From the NCBI GenBank assembly GCA_035079385.1, contig JAVHKY010000053.1, positions 4,898,001-4,962,000 of the forward strand: a stretch of 64,000 nucleotides of DNA, written 5' to 3'. The notes below the pieces were generated by a model that ran no database searches, had not been told where the DNA came from, and saw nothing but the letters and a program-made list of their open reading frames with translations. Of the stretch, positions 37,111-48,979 are shown piece after piece. How positions within the stretch are numbered: position 1 is the stretch's first letter; each line of letters begins with the position of its first letter. The stretch comes from Aspidiotus rigidus (Eukaryota > Arthropoda > Insecta > Hemiptera > Diaspididae). The position numbers and the translations under genes are program-made.

Positions 37111-38165
37111 ACAGGAAACCTGTTTTATCAAGAAGTTTTTCGGAAAAAATGTTCGCCGTCCGGCCGTCCTGCAACATTAAGGTCGTATCATATATAGCTC
37201 GGAAGTCTACATTTTTCCAAGTTCCTCTCCTATCATACATACTATAACCTTAATGTGGGGGCTTCAACTTTGTTAAACGTGGTCGAAGTCTCTAATTACA
37301 AAAAGAAGTGAATTAAAAACGAAAAACCCAATTCACATAAATTTGTTGATAAAATCGGATTGCTTGACTCGAATGAGGATATTCTGACTTTTAAAACCGG
37401 ATTGTTCTAAAATTGTTCTAAATAAGGTAACTAGCTGGTCATCGCACTATACGGTAAAGCAGTGAGCTCCTCTCACTCTTCAAAAGAAAATCATTTTGGA
37501 AGCTGAAGAATCAAATTTTGTATGGAAAGGATCTTTAATCCACGTGTCTTCGTTCTTATTGACTATGTGTCCATATCACGAATTAATTGTTAGCAGCGTC
37601 TCACTCGTGAATCACTTTGGGGGTTTCTACCTTATATTCTTTATATACACTTTTTGTCATTTGCCTTATCGACTCGCGTACCACCTACAGTCTTCTCAAG
37701 TACCACAGGTTGAGAACCGCTGATATATAGCTCCGAAGTCCGGTTCTGTGAGGTTACAATTTGATGACGTGATGTCAGCCTTGTGACGTCATAATCTTAT
37801 GACGTCGAAGAGGGGACTAGTTCTATGTGGGGTTTTTCAAAAATTTTGTCGCGTATCATCTTTGTGACGTCAGAGGGCCGAGTGATCGTGACATAATAGG
37901 GTCGGAGGTCGAAATTTTTCCAAGTCCCTCTCCCACCATATATAGTTCGCAAGATCGAACCTCGTCTATGGGAGATGGTTCAAGTCCCCCTCCCATCAAA
38001 TACAACAGACTCGGAGAAATTTGATTTCACCTTCAAAGTGACATCACAATTGGATGATGTCTTAGGTTAGCCTTGTGATGTCACGATCTACACTTTTCAG
38101 ATCCCACGTGCCCCTTAAAACAGGTGTCCTGCCACCCCTTGTTTAACTCCGTTAAAGAACCCATG
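37110..38165. mobile_element. CAGGGAACCTG-family element, long copy (~1 kb)
   Basis: Left end AACAGGAAACCTGTTTTATC, abutting the right arm of the previous element. Right end CCCCTTAAAACAGGTGTCCTG (38131), then the conserved tail TTTAACTCCGTTAAAGAACC. Inside are GTCCGGCCGTCCTGC, several 'tatatagctc..ccaagtccctctcc' modules and TGACGTCA-like sites between 37740 and 38090. A ~480-bp unique insert (about 37250-37725) makes it longer than the other copies. The frame 37496-37723 within it has no domain. Confidence 0.72.
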
Positions 38166-38360
38166 AGTTTTTTTATTAATTTTTTCTGATGAATGTAAGG
38201 CGCCCGAAAATCGTGGGGCCCGTGGAATACGCTTTGATCGCCTTGCCCTCACACCATCATTGAATACAGCATTTGATATGCTTTCAAGATTGGGATCCCT
38301 CTCGGAAAATTGTCACGAAAATCCGTAACATGACCTTGAGAATTGGAAAAACGACAAGTT

Positions 38361-38530
38361 GGAAACCTGTTTTATGGGTCAAATTGGTTTTGGTATTGAG
38401 AATTGAGTTTGGAATCGGGGTCTCGAAGGGTCTAAATTTTTCCTAGTCCTCTCTCATCAAATCTAAAGTCCAAATTTTTCCAAGTCCACCTCCTACCTCA
38501 TATATGATGGCTCAAATGGTTCATGTCTAA
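38361..38530. mobile_element. truncated CAGGGAACCTG-family element
   Basis: Starts GGAAACCTGTTTTATGGGTC and continues TTTTGGTATTGAGAATT, matching the left part of the copy at 13146. It then has two copies of the ~60-bp module. No right terminus is seen. Confidence 0.6.
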
Positions 38531-39000
38531 CTCCTTTATTATGCTAGCCTACTTTCAATTTACTAGGCCTGGCATACAGTATACAAGGCTAAACTAGGTC
38601 TCACACAATTTATACTAGGCCTTCATATACATACTATATGTTGGACTGACTAACTCATCTTGCCCCCTACACTAGGCCTAACGTACATAGTACACCAGGT
38701 TTTAACTGGGACTACTCCTGAGAAAACGGTCATGAGTTTTGTAACGTCTGATGATGTCATCAGTGACCTTGACCTACTTTGAGGACTCGTTCGCCGTCAT
38801 TATATTAGGCCTACAATATACAGTACCTATATGTACTAGACAATACGTAGGAACTTGGCTATACTAAGCGTGGCATACAATAATATTAGGGCCTTTATAT
38901 ACTCCTTGTTCCTTTCTGTATGCTGCAGCAAACCAATACAGCACATTAAGCTCAACTAGGCTTGCTATACAAGGTAATGAAGCACAATCACAAGCTCGAA
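38531..39000. repeat. cluster of TACTAGGCCTA / CATACAGTATAC words
   Basis: Irregular repetition of short near-palindromic phrases such as ACTAGGCCTGGCATACAGTA, TATACTAGGCCTTCATATAC and ATTAGGCCTACAATATACAG. Similar clusters occur near 13200-13260, 21700-21770, 42620-42720 and 43200-43320. Confidence 0.65.
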
Positions 39001-41929
39001 AATAAAGGAAAGGTCTCTTTCGGAGGTATACCGGCTCTAAAGAGAAGGCAATTGCGACGTCTACGTCTATTAGGGCCTCAAAACTAAGGTAAATGGAGCA
39101 TATGAAAAGCTAAAAATCGAGAAAGATTCTCCAAAAATTAATGTCCTTTCCTATCGACCTATTTGAGATAATTATAACACGGTCTACATGTTGTATTTGC
39201 CAAGGTTAGAGTTTGACGGCTTATCGAAGGAGAGCTTTCTTTTCACGAGGTAGTTCCGATCAAAATACGACGTTACTGTTTTTCAAGGCTGAGAAAAACT
39301 GAATAAATAAACTGAATACCAGTATAACACACAATGCATAACAGTTTTTAAAATTTTGCAGTACACGTGTAAATAAGGATGAGCATTGAGCATTGTCGTA
39401 CAGGTAGTTTAGTTTTACTCTCCTTCGGTACCGCTGTAAACCTTGATATAGAGGAAAGCCCTACAACTTCCGAAACCCAGTCTGTCTGATTGAATAAATA
39501 AATACTTGCGTTCCTGTAAATTTTTTATAAATTCTTACAGGGGTTCGCAACGTACGAGCAACACTTGAGTTTGTTTATGATGCTCACGAGCTCCTTTTTC
39601 AACTAACTTCCATCCACTTTATGATATTATGAATTATTCTATAGGACAGAAGCAGTGATGTATAAGAAGAATGCTTGAGGTCAGAATCTCCCTTTCCCTA
39701 TAGTTACTATCGGAAAAGGGAATTTTTGTTATTTGCACGTATGTACTCGAACAATTTCTTATTCTTTCATATACGTATCACGAAACGAAAAAAATGAGAA
39801 CGTTTGTATTCAAACAGGTCAGACGTTCCAAAAGTTTTCACTCCAAAATACTTGTCCGAACTCGCCTTTTGGGACGAATAAGTGCTCAGCGAAGACAGTT
39901 AAGATGAAATTAATCGACGAAGACTAACACATCACAAAAAATTTTCATCACACGATCACCAAACATAATTCGAACTCTTGAAAAGATTCGAATCAATACA
40001 CGTTACGATAATTCGAAAATGACGATAAATATAATGAAAAGCAAGCCAAAATTATTCTGCTGAATGATTGATGAGATATTTTGACACAGAGGGGTTGAAT
40101 ATAACACGCATTCAAAAGTATATTTTTCACATTATCTTCCCAGGGTGAAACAAAATAATATGTCAATCAGGACATTTAATCATGGATATATTTTTTGACG
40201 AGTCAGCATTCATTTTATCTATCTCTCACTACTTTTTATGGCTTCAGTATTTTTTAAAAACAAGGAGCTTCTGTCGCAGTCAATTTGACTTTCGGTCAAT
40301 ATTCGATTGAAAATTCATTTTCAAAAAATGGATTAAAACAGATAAAAAAAACCAATAAATCATAATTTGACCCCACTGCGTGTTAGCGAGAGCGCGGACA
40401 CTTATCCGAAGAATATTGCGATGTTCAAATTAGGAGGGCGGACGCTCACATCGATTCGAATGATAGGGCGACGAAGATAATGAGACGACAGAAAATGGAC
40501 AAATTTCAGATTGAAGGATGTTCATCGTTCACACTAGATATCCCATTCTCAACTTGTTCGATAAATTCACTCAATTTTGAAACCGCGTGACAATAAATTT
40601 GCAGGTAAGTTATAATTATGCATGTATATTTATTCACATTTTAAGACTCAAAACGGCTCCAAATGTCGTATCGAAAAAGATGCAGGCGATCTTTCTTCAT
40701 TTTCTTAATGAAATTCATTGAAAATGATGAGGACTAGATTTTTATTCTATAAATCGGCGAGATTCTCAAACTTTTTCAAAACCATAATTTATTCAACTTT
40801 GTGATAGCAACATGTATAAGAGCGCCAACAAATTGTCTGGCGAAATATCGAGAAACATATCCTATTTAATCAACCATCAATTCACGTTTCGCACGAACCA
40901 AACGGAAATCACACTAATTATCTTTTTACCACCTGATTGCTCCATTCAAGATTATAGTGACGTCATACATCTAAGAATGACTAACGCAGCCCCTTGAAAC
41001 GAAATTATTACCGTTTTTTGCGAAGAAACAAAAGAAAAAGCGCCAGAAAGCGTTCGAAAGCTGCAAAAAATATATCCACGTCGGTTCACGCGCGTGCTCA
41101 CTGTCGTTTTTCTTTTACTTTTTTTAATAGAAAATTAATCTTCTCGTAATGGTCTCATTTTGTAGTTCATATTTTGCAAAATATATGCAGAGGAAGGCTA
41201 CATTAGCCGCCTTTCCGGTTTTGGTTTCCCAATTCAGAAATGCTCACTAATTCAGACCGGAGTAAAGATTTTGTCCATGTTGAAGCAAGAAGGGGTCTCA
41301 ATACAGAAAGAAATCACTTGAAAGGATTGCAAACGGAAACAATTTCAATCGCCGCCTGTTGCGAGCGGTTAAGAAGCCATAGAATAAAACTTTTCGCAAA
41401 TAAAACTTAGTTAATATGAACAACTTTTTTTTTTCTTTTTTCCTTTTTAATCGATATTAAGTTCAACCCTGAAATGTTTTAACGGGCTGAAAATATTATT
41501 TCAAGTCGTTTAAAAGTACGATTCGAGAGAACCGATTCTCCAGAAATTCCTAGCTAATCCGTAGACTAATTTTAATTTTTATTCTTTCCAGGCTGATCAA
41601 CGTACATACCCATCGAAAATGTTAACAGACTACAAGAATGAAGGTTTATCAAAATTAGTACCTCCCAGATATACGTAGAGAGCCTGGCAATTCGGAAACA
41701 TTTCTAGCTTTGGACTATACAGAGCCATGAGACTGAACACAAATAACTCATGAAAAAATTCCATTCCTAAGGTCATAAGTAGTCTATTTATCGAAAATTT
41801 TGTACGATGATACCTCCAATACTTGGGGCACGACTCGTATAAGACGTCCGAAGTGTGCAGTTACTATATTAAATTGTTTTGAGACGTTCATCTTAAATGC
41901 AAAACGCGCGGAATTCATGAGATGTCAAA
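39001..41929. other. unassigned sequence with possible isolated exon signals
   Basis: A strong acceptor (TTTTTATTCTTTCCAG, to ~41591) is followed by 28 open codons starting ADQRTYPSKMLTDYKNEGLS and ending in TAG near 41678. A good donor (GCAG|GTAAGT) lies at about 40605. These could be exons of an unseen gene, but no continuous model joins them. The frame at 39733-39927 shows no domain. Confidence 0.25.
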
Positions 41930-42454
41930 ATGTTTCATAACGTTATCGAGATCAAATCTTATACCTCCAACAAAACTTTTCTTTTTCTTTTTTTCCAGAA
42001 AATGACAAATGTAAGAGGACCAAAGGACACATGCAGAAGAACTCTCATGCATGTTGGTACGTCAATTCTTTTCTATGGAGCCCCAATCTGGGCAGACACG
42101 ATGAGTGTGAATAGAAGCAGCAGTTTTTTTGCCGATATTTTCAGAGATTCTTATAAAATGATTCTGCACAGATGCAGAAACTTGAAACTCTTATCCAAGA
42201 AAAATCAACCATGCCTTTTGTGTTATCACTCACTAATTCCTATGCGAACTCAAGGTCTGTCACTGAATGAACAAATTCACATTGTCGAAGCATTTAGCGT
42301 AAAAATTTCTAATATTCCTGGGCAAAAAGGCCGAATTTTACAAGCGCTCGCCATTTGTAACTCTATCTGCGAGTTTAGTGTAACACCGCTGACACTAAAT
42401 GGTCGTGAAAACGTACAACGTTCTCATAAATACAAATATTTATTAAGTGATTGA
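41930..42454 (+). CDS. 174-codon ORF fusing a LINE reverse-transcriptase segment to unknown sequence
   Basis: Residues ~25-62 read VRGPKDTCRRTLMHVGTSIL followed by FYGAPIWADTM, the thumb motif of R1/Jockey-like LINE reverse transcriptases (compare ILLHGAPVWAD in the element at 28700). The segment is preceded by a pyrimidine-rich splice-acceptor-like tract (CTTTTTCTTTTTTTCCAG, ending ~41998). The next ~110 residues (containing QPCLLCYHSLIPMRTQGLSL) do not look like LINE sequence, and I do not recognise them. The frame remains intact across the junction, unlike the other LINE relics here. It may be a recent relic that stayed open by chance or a LINE segment recruited into a host exon. No other exons were found, and the ATG is simply the first in frame. 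Confidence 0.35.
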   Translation: MFHNVIEIKSYTSNKTFLFLFFQKMTNVRGPKDTCRRTLMHVGTSILFYGAPIWADTMSVNRSSSFFADIFRDSYKMILHRCRNLKLLSKKNQPCLLCYHSLIPMRTQGLSLNEQIHIVEAFSVKISNIPGQKGRILQALAICNSICEFSVTPLTLNGRENVQRSHKYKYLLSD

Positions 42455-42731
42455 CGCTGTCGTTAAAATATACCTAGTTGTCACGTACGATTTCAAATAT
42501 TTATATTTTTTTCTTTGAATGCCGATAGATTATCCTCAAATTAGAATTTTTAGAGTGCAAAGCTAGATTTTCCCCAGTCCCAAAAAATCGTTTTCCCATT
42601 TATATTATCAACCTCCAATATACCAGGCGAACTAGGCTCAGCTACTTAGCTCAACATATTCCTAATATGTAGTAAATTAGGGCCAGAGAAGACGGGATGT
42701 AGTATGACGTAATAGACCTAGACTAGGGATG

Positions 42732-42988
42732 CTCAAGAGGAGGTCAAATGGAAAACCATTTTGTTTGTAACTTAATGTAAGCTGATGGCGTCTCTACTGA
42801 CTTTACTTTCAGTGAACATACACTCGGCGGTATGGCTAGCGGCTCGGTGTCAATTTTGATATTGAAATCACACAGAGCCTCTAGCCACACCGACGAGTTT
42901 TCGTTTATTAAAAATACAGTTAGTAGAGAAGCCGGTAGTAGGCAGTAAGTTACAAACAAACTGGTTGTCCATTTTACCCACTCTCGAG
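42732..42988. mobile_element. CTCGAGAGY-type MITE (257 bp)
   Basis: Left CTCAAGAGGAGGTCAAATGG; right, reverse-complemented, CTCGAGAGTGGGTAAAATGG. The arms extend through TTTGTTTGTAACTTA and the inner pair CGGTATGGCTAGCGGCTC / GAGCCTCTAGCCACACCG. Same terminal family as 27545-27726 but with a different interior. Confidence 0.82.
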
Positions 42989-43012
42989 CTTTCTTATCCA
43001 CACTAGGCTGTT

Positions 43013-43165
43013 CAGTGGCGTAGTCAATGAATTTTTCTGCGGGGGGCAGGGGTGTTGAAGAAGAAAAGGGAGAAAAGAAATGTTACAAAAAATTTTGGGA
43101 AAAATTATTTAGAATAAAATGTGATATTTCATGTGTCTCCTCTAACCCCCCTTGCTACGCCACTG
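43013..43165. mobile_element. hAT-type MITE with 8-bp target duplication (153 bp)
   Basis: Termini CAGTGGCGTAG and CTACGCCACTG, flanked by exact AGGCTGTT duplications at 43005-43012 and 43166-43173. CAG termini with an 8-bp duplication are diagnostic of the hAT superfamily. The interior (GGGGGGCAGGGGTG ... TAACCCCCC) is non-coding. Confidence 0.95.
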
Positions 43166-43173
43166 AGGCTGTT

Positions 43174-44021
43174 CAGACAAACGAGTGGAGCGAGTGAGTT
43201 ACAATCAGCCAGCATACAGTATACTAAATTTATACTAGGCTAAGAATGGGGGAGGATGAGTGAAGTGAGTGATCCCGTGAGCTTAGCCTACAGCATACTA
43301 GGTTTTTACTAAGCAAACAAACACTATTTAAAGGGGACGTTCCCGGACCATATAATAGGTAGAATTGATTCAATACAATCGATAAAATCGATATATTATA
43401 TCTAAGTGTAGGAAGCGAGTGCATGAAACGCTACACTATGAGTCTCTGGAGGAGAAAAGTTAGTTTCTGTGCTGTGTCACGGTTTCTCACAATTACAAAA
43501 TATCAGAAGAAAGACACTATTTCAACAGAAGATAGGGGAAAAAAAACAATCTCCAAGTTTCAAACATGACGAAAATTCGCGCCTACAATTTCAACGGAAC
43601 ACTCTAAATTACGTAGAATGAAAAATCGTGAAATTCTCAGACTTGAGAAATATGCTATCCGAAGCGACACTTGTATTTTTTATGTACCTAATATTACATG
43701 TAACGAGAAAAAAAGTTCAGAGCGAACACATCTCTAAAAATTAGTCACCTCCTCCTTCTGTATAAAAATCAATTAAAGACTTACTTTCAAAAATTCGTAA
43801 TACTTCTGGTTCTATCTTCAAAGTGAAACTTACCTGTAATAAAAAGAAAAATAACGATATCAAGTTGAGGAGCAAAATACAAAAATGGAAGTTGTAAAAA
43901 AATAATATAATACTACATGTGGTTCAAGAAAATTATATCAAAATAATGGTGTTCACAAAAAGGTTTAAGTCAATATCTCCACTCCATGGAAAAATATCTG
44001 TAATCATTGCAAATTAAAATT
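43174..44021. other. unassigned sequence
   Basis: Begins with an AGGCTAAG / TACTAGG word cluster (43200-43320) and is otherwise featureless AT-rich sequence. Confidence 0.35.
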
Positions 44022-44618
44022 AGGAGCGTGCAACTAAAAAGGTCCCACCTTGTCGGTACGCAGTTATAAGTGGAGTATGAATGTAGATGAAATTCTGAGT
44101 CCAACAAGACCTTCTTGAAATTGTTAGGTCCAAAATTCATGTCAGGAAAGTGGTATTGAAGTTGAAAATCGGAAAATCGGGGCTCATAAAAATTGCATTA
44201 TGGAAGTTTACATTCGTAAAAGTTATGTAAAATATTTACACTTCTGGAAAAATTTGATTTTCTTGAGATGGAATGAAGAATAATAAGTTTATATTAATTA
44301 CTAGAGTGTAAGGGTCAAATTAAAAAAACAAATCGAAAATCTATCCAGTAGATGATGAGCTACAGTATTTCAAAGTTTTTTTTGTCACAGATGAAAAAAT
44401 TACGAAGTATCACAGAACAAAATATGAAGATCTTACTTTCTTATGATTTTTTAGGTTTTATCTCATGAAAAGAATCTTACTACTGGAAAGCTAAGGTTTT
44501 TTTATATAATGATACGTCAAAATACAAAAAACCACAATTTGAACCTACATTCAAACTTTTGCAATTTTAAGAAAAACTGTGATCGACAAAGTGGGACCAT
44601 TTTAGTTGCACGCTCCCA
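44022..44618. mobile_element. TIR element, GGAGCGTGCAACTAAAA termini (~597 bp)
   Basis: Left GGAGCGTGCAACTAAAAAGG then TCCCACCTTGTCG; right, reverse-complemented, GGGAGCGTGCAACTAAAATG then GTCCCACTTTGTCG. The TIR is ~33 bp with four mismatches. The interior is AT-rich and non-coding. No target duplication is unambiguous. Confidence 0.82.
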
Positions 44619-44929
44619 AATATAGCTGTCAATGGTTCATCGATAAAAACGCTCCAGCGGGATAAATTTGAATCTGGAACAGTCGTGTAGAAAGTATGTT
44701 CTGAAAAATTACCTCCCCTACTTCATTTAAGCTAGATGTGTTAAGCAGTTTCAATGTCCAAAATTGGTTTAAGCATTTTATACGAGTATATTTTTCAGAC
44801 CGAGATTGCTATTGAAAATACCGTCACGGTTTTTTGACGATTTCCCGAAAGTTTTGGCAGGGAGTACTCGTTCGAACATCGTCACAAAAAATCATCAAGG
44901 TTGTCATTAGTGACCTTGTCCTACTCTTG

Positions 44930-45052
44930 GAACTTGAAAAAAATGGTGACGTCACAGGCCCCGCCCCCAAGCTATATATGATAGGAGGGAGACTTTAAAA
45001 ACTCACGGGTTCTCTAACGGAGTTGAATGAGGGATGGAAGGGAACCTTTTTT
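44930..45052 (-). mobile_element. CAGGGAACCTG-family fragment, inverted
   Basis: Read on the minus strand: decayed terminus (AAAAAAGGTTCCCTTCC), then the conserved tail TTCAACTCCGTTAGAGAACC and CGTGAGTTTTT. Next to it on the plus strand are GACTTGGAAA-type modules and TGACGTCAC (44946). Confidence 0.55.
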
Positions 45053-45152
45053 AGGGGTTTCATCTCACTTTCGTGTTTCCGTTGTATTCATGAACAAATT
45101 TCAAACTTTTGGAATGAACATGAATTATCGAAAGTATTTCTGAAAGTACTTT

Positions 45153-45441
45153 CAGGGCGTCCACTAAAAGGAAATTCTGAAAATACTTGACTTTTGCTTG
45201 ACTTATACTTGACCTTTTTTCCAAGTAAGCGAGTTAACAAGCAAAAAAGAAAAAAAAGAGTCCAACTGGATAAAAATACTACGCTTTTTTGGGTCTTTTT
45301 AAGAATTTTTTGTCATTTCTATCAATTTTGCTTGACCGTTGATGAAAAGAAATACTTGAGTTTCACTTGTTTACTTGACCTTTTATCGAATACTTGACTT
45401 TCACTTGATTTACTTGACTTACTTGACCGGTAGACATCCTG
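45153..45441. mobile_element. CAGGGTGTC-family MITE, copy 4 (289 bp)
   Basis: Termini CAGGGCGTCCACTAAAAGG and GACCGGTAGACATCCTG. The interior has repeated ACTTGACTTTCACTTGA words. The flanks (TACTT / TCTTT) are only partly alike. It directly abuts the next MITE. Confidence 0.8.
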
Positions 45442-45703
45442 TCTTTCGACGCTGAATGCAGTGCCAGTGCCATTTGCCGTTTTTCGATATAACCTCTCAT
45501 TACTGTGCAATACTCAAGTTTAGTTACCGCGGTTTGTTGCAACGTCTAACGTATCTTACCGAGCTACAAAATTTGAATGGGCGAGAAGATACACTTACCT
45601 GTCGTAATGAAGCGCGGTTGCTCACGATGAGTATTGCACATCATTAATCATAGGTAATATCGAAAAATGGCAAATGGCATTGTTTTCAACGTTGAAAATA
45701 AAT
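45442..45703. mobile_element. long-TIR MITE (~262 bp) adjoining copy 4
   Basis: Arms of ~75 bp. Left TTTCGACGCTGAATGCAGTG then CCATTTGCCGTTTTTCGATA and TGTGCAATACTCA. The right, reverse-complemented, is TTTTCAACGTTGAAAACAAT then GCCATTTGCCATTTTTCGAT and TGTGCAATACTCA. The left arm has a local AGTGCC duplication. The 63-codon plus frame inside is not considered a gene. Confidence 0.82.
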
Positions 45704-48700
45704 ACCTTTTATTCCAAAAGTTTGAACTTCGTTCGTATGTGTGTCATCGGCCTTTTTGTATTTTACTACCCTAAGTTTTTGAAATGTTTCGACCAATGCC
45801 CTCGAGAAGACTTGAGTTTCCTGAAAGGACATCGAACACGATTTTTGAATATCATTTCGTGTGAAAACGTTATATTCCGAATAATTTTACGGTAATTCTC
45901 AGGACAAAAATTTATTCCTTTAACGAAAGATGAAAACGAGAATTTATGATAGCAAAGATCATCAAACGTGTATAAAAATCGTACTTTTATTACGTGCACC
46001 CGGAGAAAATATTTCTAATCGCATAATTGTTTGTGAAAATATATTTCCCGAAGTGCTACAAATTAAACTAAAAACATTGATTACGTCGTCGCAGCAACTT
46101 AATTCGATTGGCTCCAGAAATATCTGGAAAACAAATCCTCGCAGGAAATAAAACGCATATTTTCCTGGTTTTCGTCTTCCGTTGGTAACACTGCGGAATT
46201 AGAAAAGGCAAAAGTTCAAGGCTCATGTTTGCATTCAGACGACAACGGAAACGTCATAGGAGAGGCGTACTTGTTTACGCGTACACCGCAGAGCGGAGGT
46301 GTTCTATAGAAGGCTGGTAATTTTACCGATTCAAATACCATGTGTTTATCGTCGCCCAGTCAGCTAAAATCCAACCAACGAGAAAAAAGGCTATCCGGAA
46401 CACGAAGAAGAAAAAAAAAAAAAAAGTTCAAACGAGGATCAATTTGCGCAAATTACGTCGTTTGCAAAAAATGACGGCCGGCCGGGATCTCGTACAGAGC
46501 GTTTACAGCAAGTACAGTTTGACTTGGGAGAAATTTAAGGGTTTATTTCGACGTGACGTGATAATATTGATTTGAAAGAGGAAGTATACATTCTCAGAAC
46601 CGTCCTGGATAAGCTAGAGCTCTCATTCGTGCCCCGGCTAAGGTGACTAACGATGGACGTTAGATATCGTATATTTACTTAGTGTTATAACTGGACTATG
46701 CATCGTCGGGTAAAATGTGTGTTACAAACAAGACGACATCTGTACTTTACTCGATCATCTCAGGAATTGAGCCTCCAAGCTTCAATAGGATCAATTGATA
46801 AGAACGATAATAGAAGGATGTGTGGGCGAGTGGCGGCTATAACGACGTTAATAGGAAGCGAAACGTGACGGAAAATAGGCCCGATGCTCGTATAAAATAT
46901 TGTTTTCGACATTTTTGAACTTCTCTCGCCACTTAACGTCGCCGACTATACCGTGGGTCGTTTTTCCAAAGACTCAAAATTAGATAAACTGCGAATTAAT
47001 GACGTAGAAATTTTTTTCCGCCGCCGTCCTCTCATTCATCAATCGAAGCTAGGTGATTACGAATTATTATGGGTACATAATTCGTCTCTTGAATCGTGAA
47101 AAAATCAACGGTATTCCACTCGACCATTGTCTCCTTCATACGAAAGTATGAATCTACCAGTCAACGCTTGAATAAGCCCCTAAAAGTGCCCCAAAATGGT
47201 GGGAGAGCATTAAAAAATCGGTTTCTCGTGTTTACGACGGAAGTATACGCCCTCAATAATAAATACGTCCATGAAAAAAGACTTTATACTTCAAATTTTT
47301 TACTTCGTTTCATTTTTCTTTTTCTCACGCAATTTTGTCAGCATTGTAAAAAAAAGCTGAAGGCGAATATTTTCCTTTAAAAAAAAATTAATGAAATTTC
47401 GTATTTTACGCGATTCTATCGCGGGAAAAAATTATGTATTCGAGTATACACATAAATTCTTTGAGTAAATGTACTTTTTTGCGTTTGGAGGTCAGACTGC
47501 CACGAAAATTGACAGTTCAATTGAGAGAATTTTAATCGAAAAATGCAACGGATCCACGTATCTTAGGTACGGTTAGAAATTCGAAAGTATAGCTTCAAAC
47601 GATCCTACGACGACAAGCTGCCAACAATTTTGAGATATTATTGTGCCTCGCAATCTACCTTTGCGAATTCGCCTAAGGATGCTGCAGTAGAAACGCTAGT
47701 TTCCACGTGTCGTAGAAGGTGATCAATCAAAAATATGCGTCAGTGCGAATACATTGTGATGCGAGGATTCAAATGCATGTCTCGAGAGAAATATACGGGT
47801 TCGGCTACTTTTATGAATGTTTGGGAGACAATAATCTTTCATTTTCGAAGATTATATAAGGAAAGCTTTGCAGCTGACACCGCGTACTTTTCTTATAGAC
47901 ATCCGTATTTTGTAGATTGCCTTTCAAGGCAAGCTTCCGAAAATTCCTGTACATTCAGGCAAATAAATTCATTATTAGAGACCATGAAAATGATTCAAAA
48001 GATGATATTGCGTCTAAAGGTAATCTATGAAGAAGAAAACGGAAATATTGCCACTAAAATAATCGATTTTCTGGTCTATCGCTTAGGTATAGAATTCGGT
48101 AGCCGAAACTCACACATTAATTATAGGGCATCTTAGTTTAGATAACAGATCATTTCTCAAATATCAAACCTTATCCGCACTTACAATCTATTCTTAAAAT
48201 GTAGGTCAGTGTAATTAGGGAAGTTTATAACAAAAATCGCTCAAAGTATTACACTGTCCAACAGAGTTTCGGGAACATTGAAAACAAAAGTTGATTCTAA
48301 AGTAAATTTTCGCGCTGAAAACTATTCTGTTGCCCATTTTTTGCTAGCACGTCTCAGTTTTCCTCAATTCTGAGTTAAAATTGTGAAAAATGCTAAAATT
48401 AACCAACTTTGATGGGGAAAATAAAAGCTCAGATTCAAAATTAGAACCTTCCTTCAACGCAGTGACGTGATCCATACCTAGGAGATTGTATCAGAAAAAA
48501 ATTGAGTCAATCCAAACAGTACAGGGCGGGTTTTATTCAAGTTTTTGAAAATCGATTATTCAAATTTTCAATTCTTGTTTCTAATTATCCCCCTAACTTT
48601 CAAATTTCATTATTTCCGCTATTTGAGTGCCAACACACGTCTATAAGATGGAATAATGATTAGAAGAAAAATAAAAATGAAGACTTATTTCACCTTTTAG

Positions 48701-48979
48701 TATTTTTAATGTAAAATATGATCAAAAGTCACTATTCCAAGAAAACAACAATATCATCGTTTTTCGCTCGCTTTATTGCCACACTGATTCATGATCAATA
48801 TGTTAGCTGGTTTTCTTGCAGAATATCTTTTCAAAAAATTGTAATTTCTCTGTAAGCACTCATCCGATTAAATTGAGATTTTTTATTTTCATTGAAGAGG
48901 GTTCAAATTTTTCATTAGTGTATAATTATTACTTTAATAATTTTTCTTTAGAATGCAGCAAAATAATTGATTGAAATTG
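45704..48979. other. unassigned region with coding-like patches
   Basis: GC rises at 46190-46680, with open frames (46342-46575) and a possible donor. The 133-codon frame at 47735-48136 contains intron-like signals (CTTTTCTTATAG at ~47900, AAAG|GTAATC at ~48018) and a plausible protein composition. Neither is recognised and no exon chain was built, so these are listed only as places where a host gene could lie. Confidence 0.25.
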
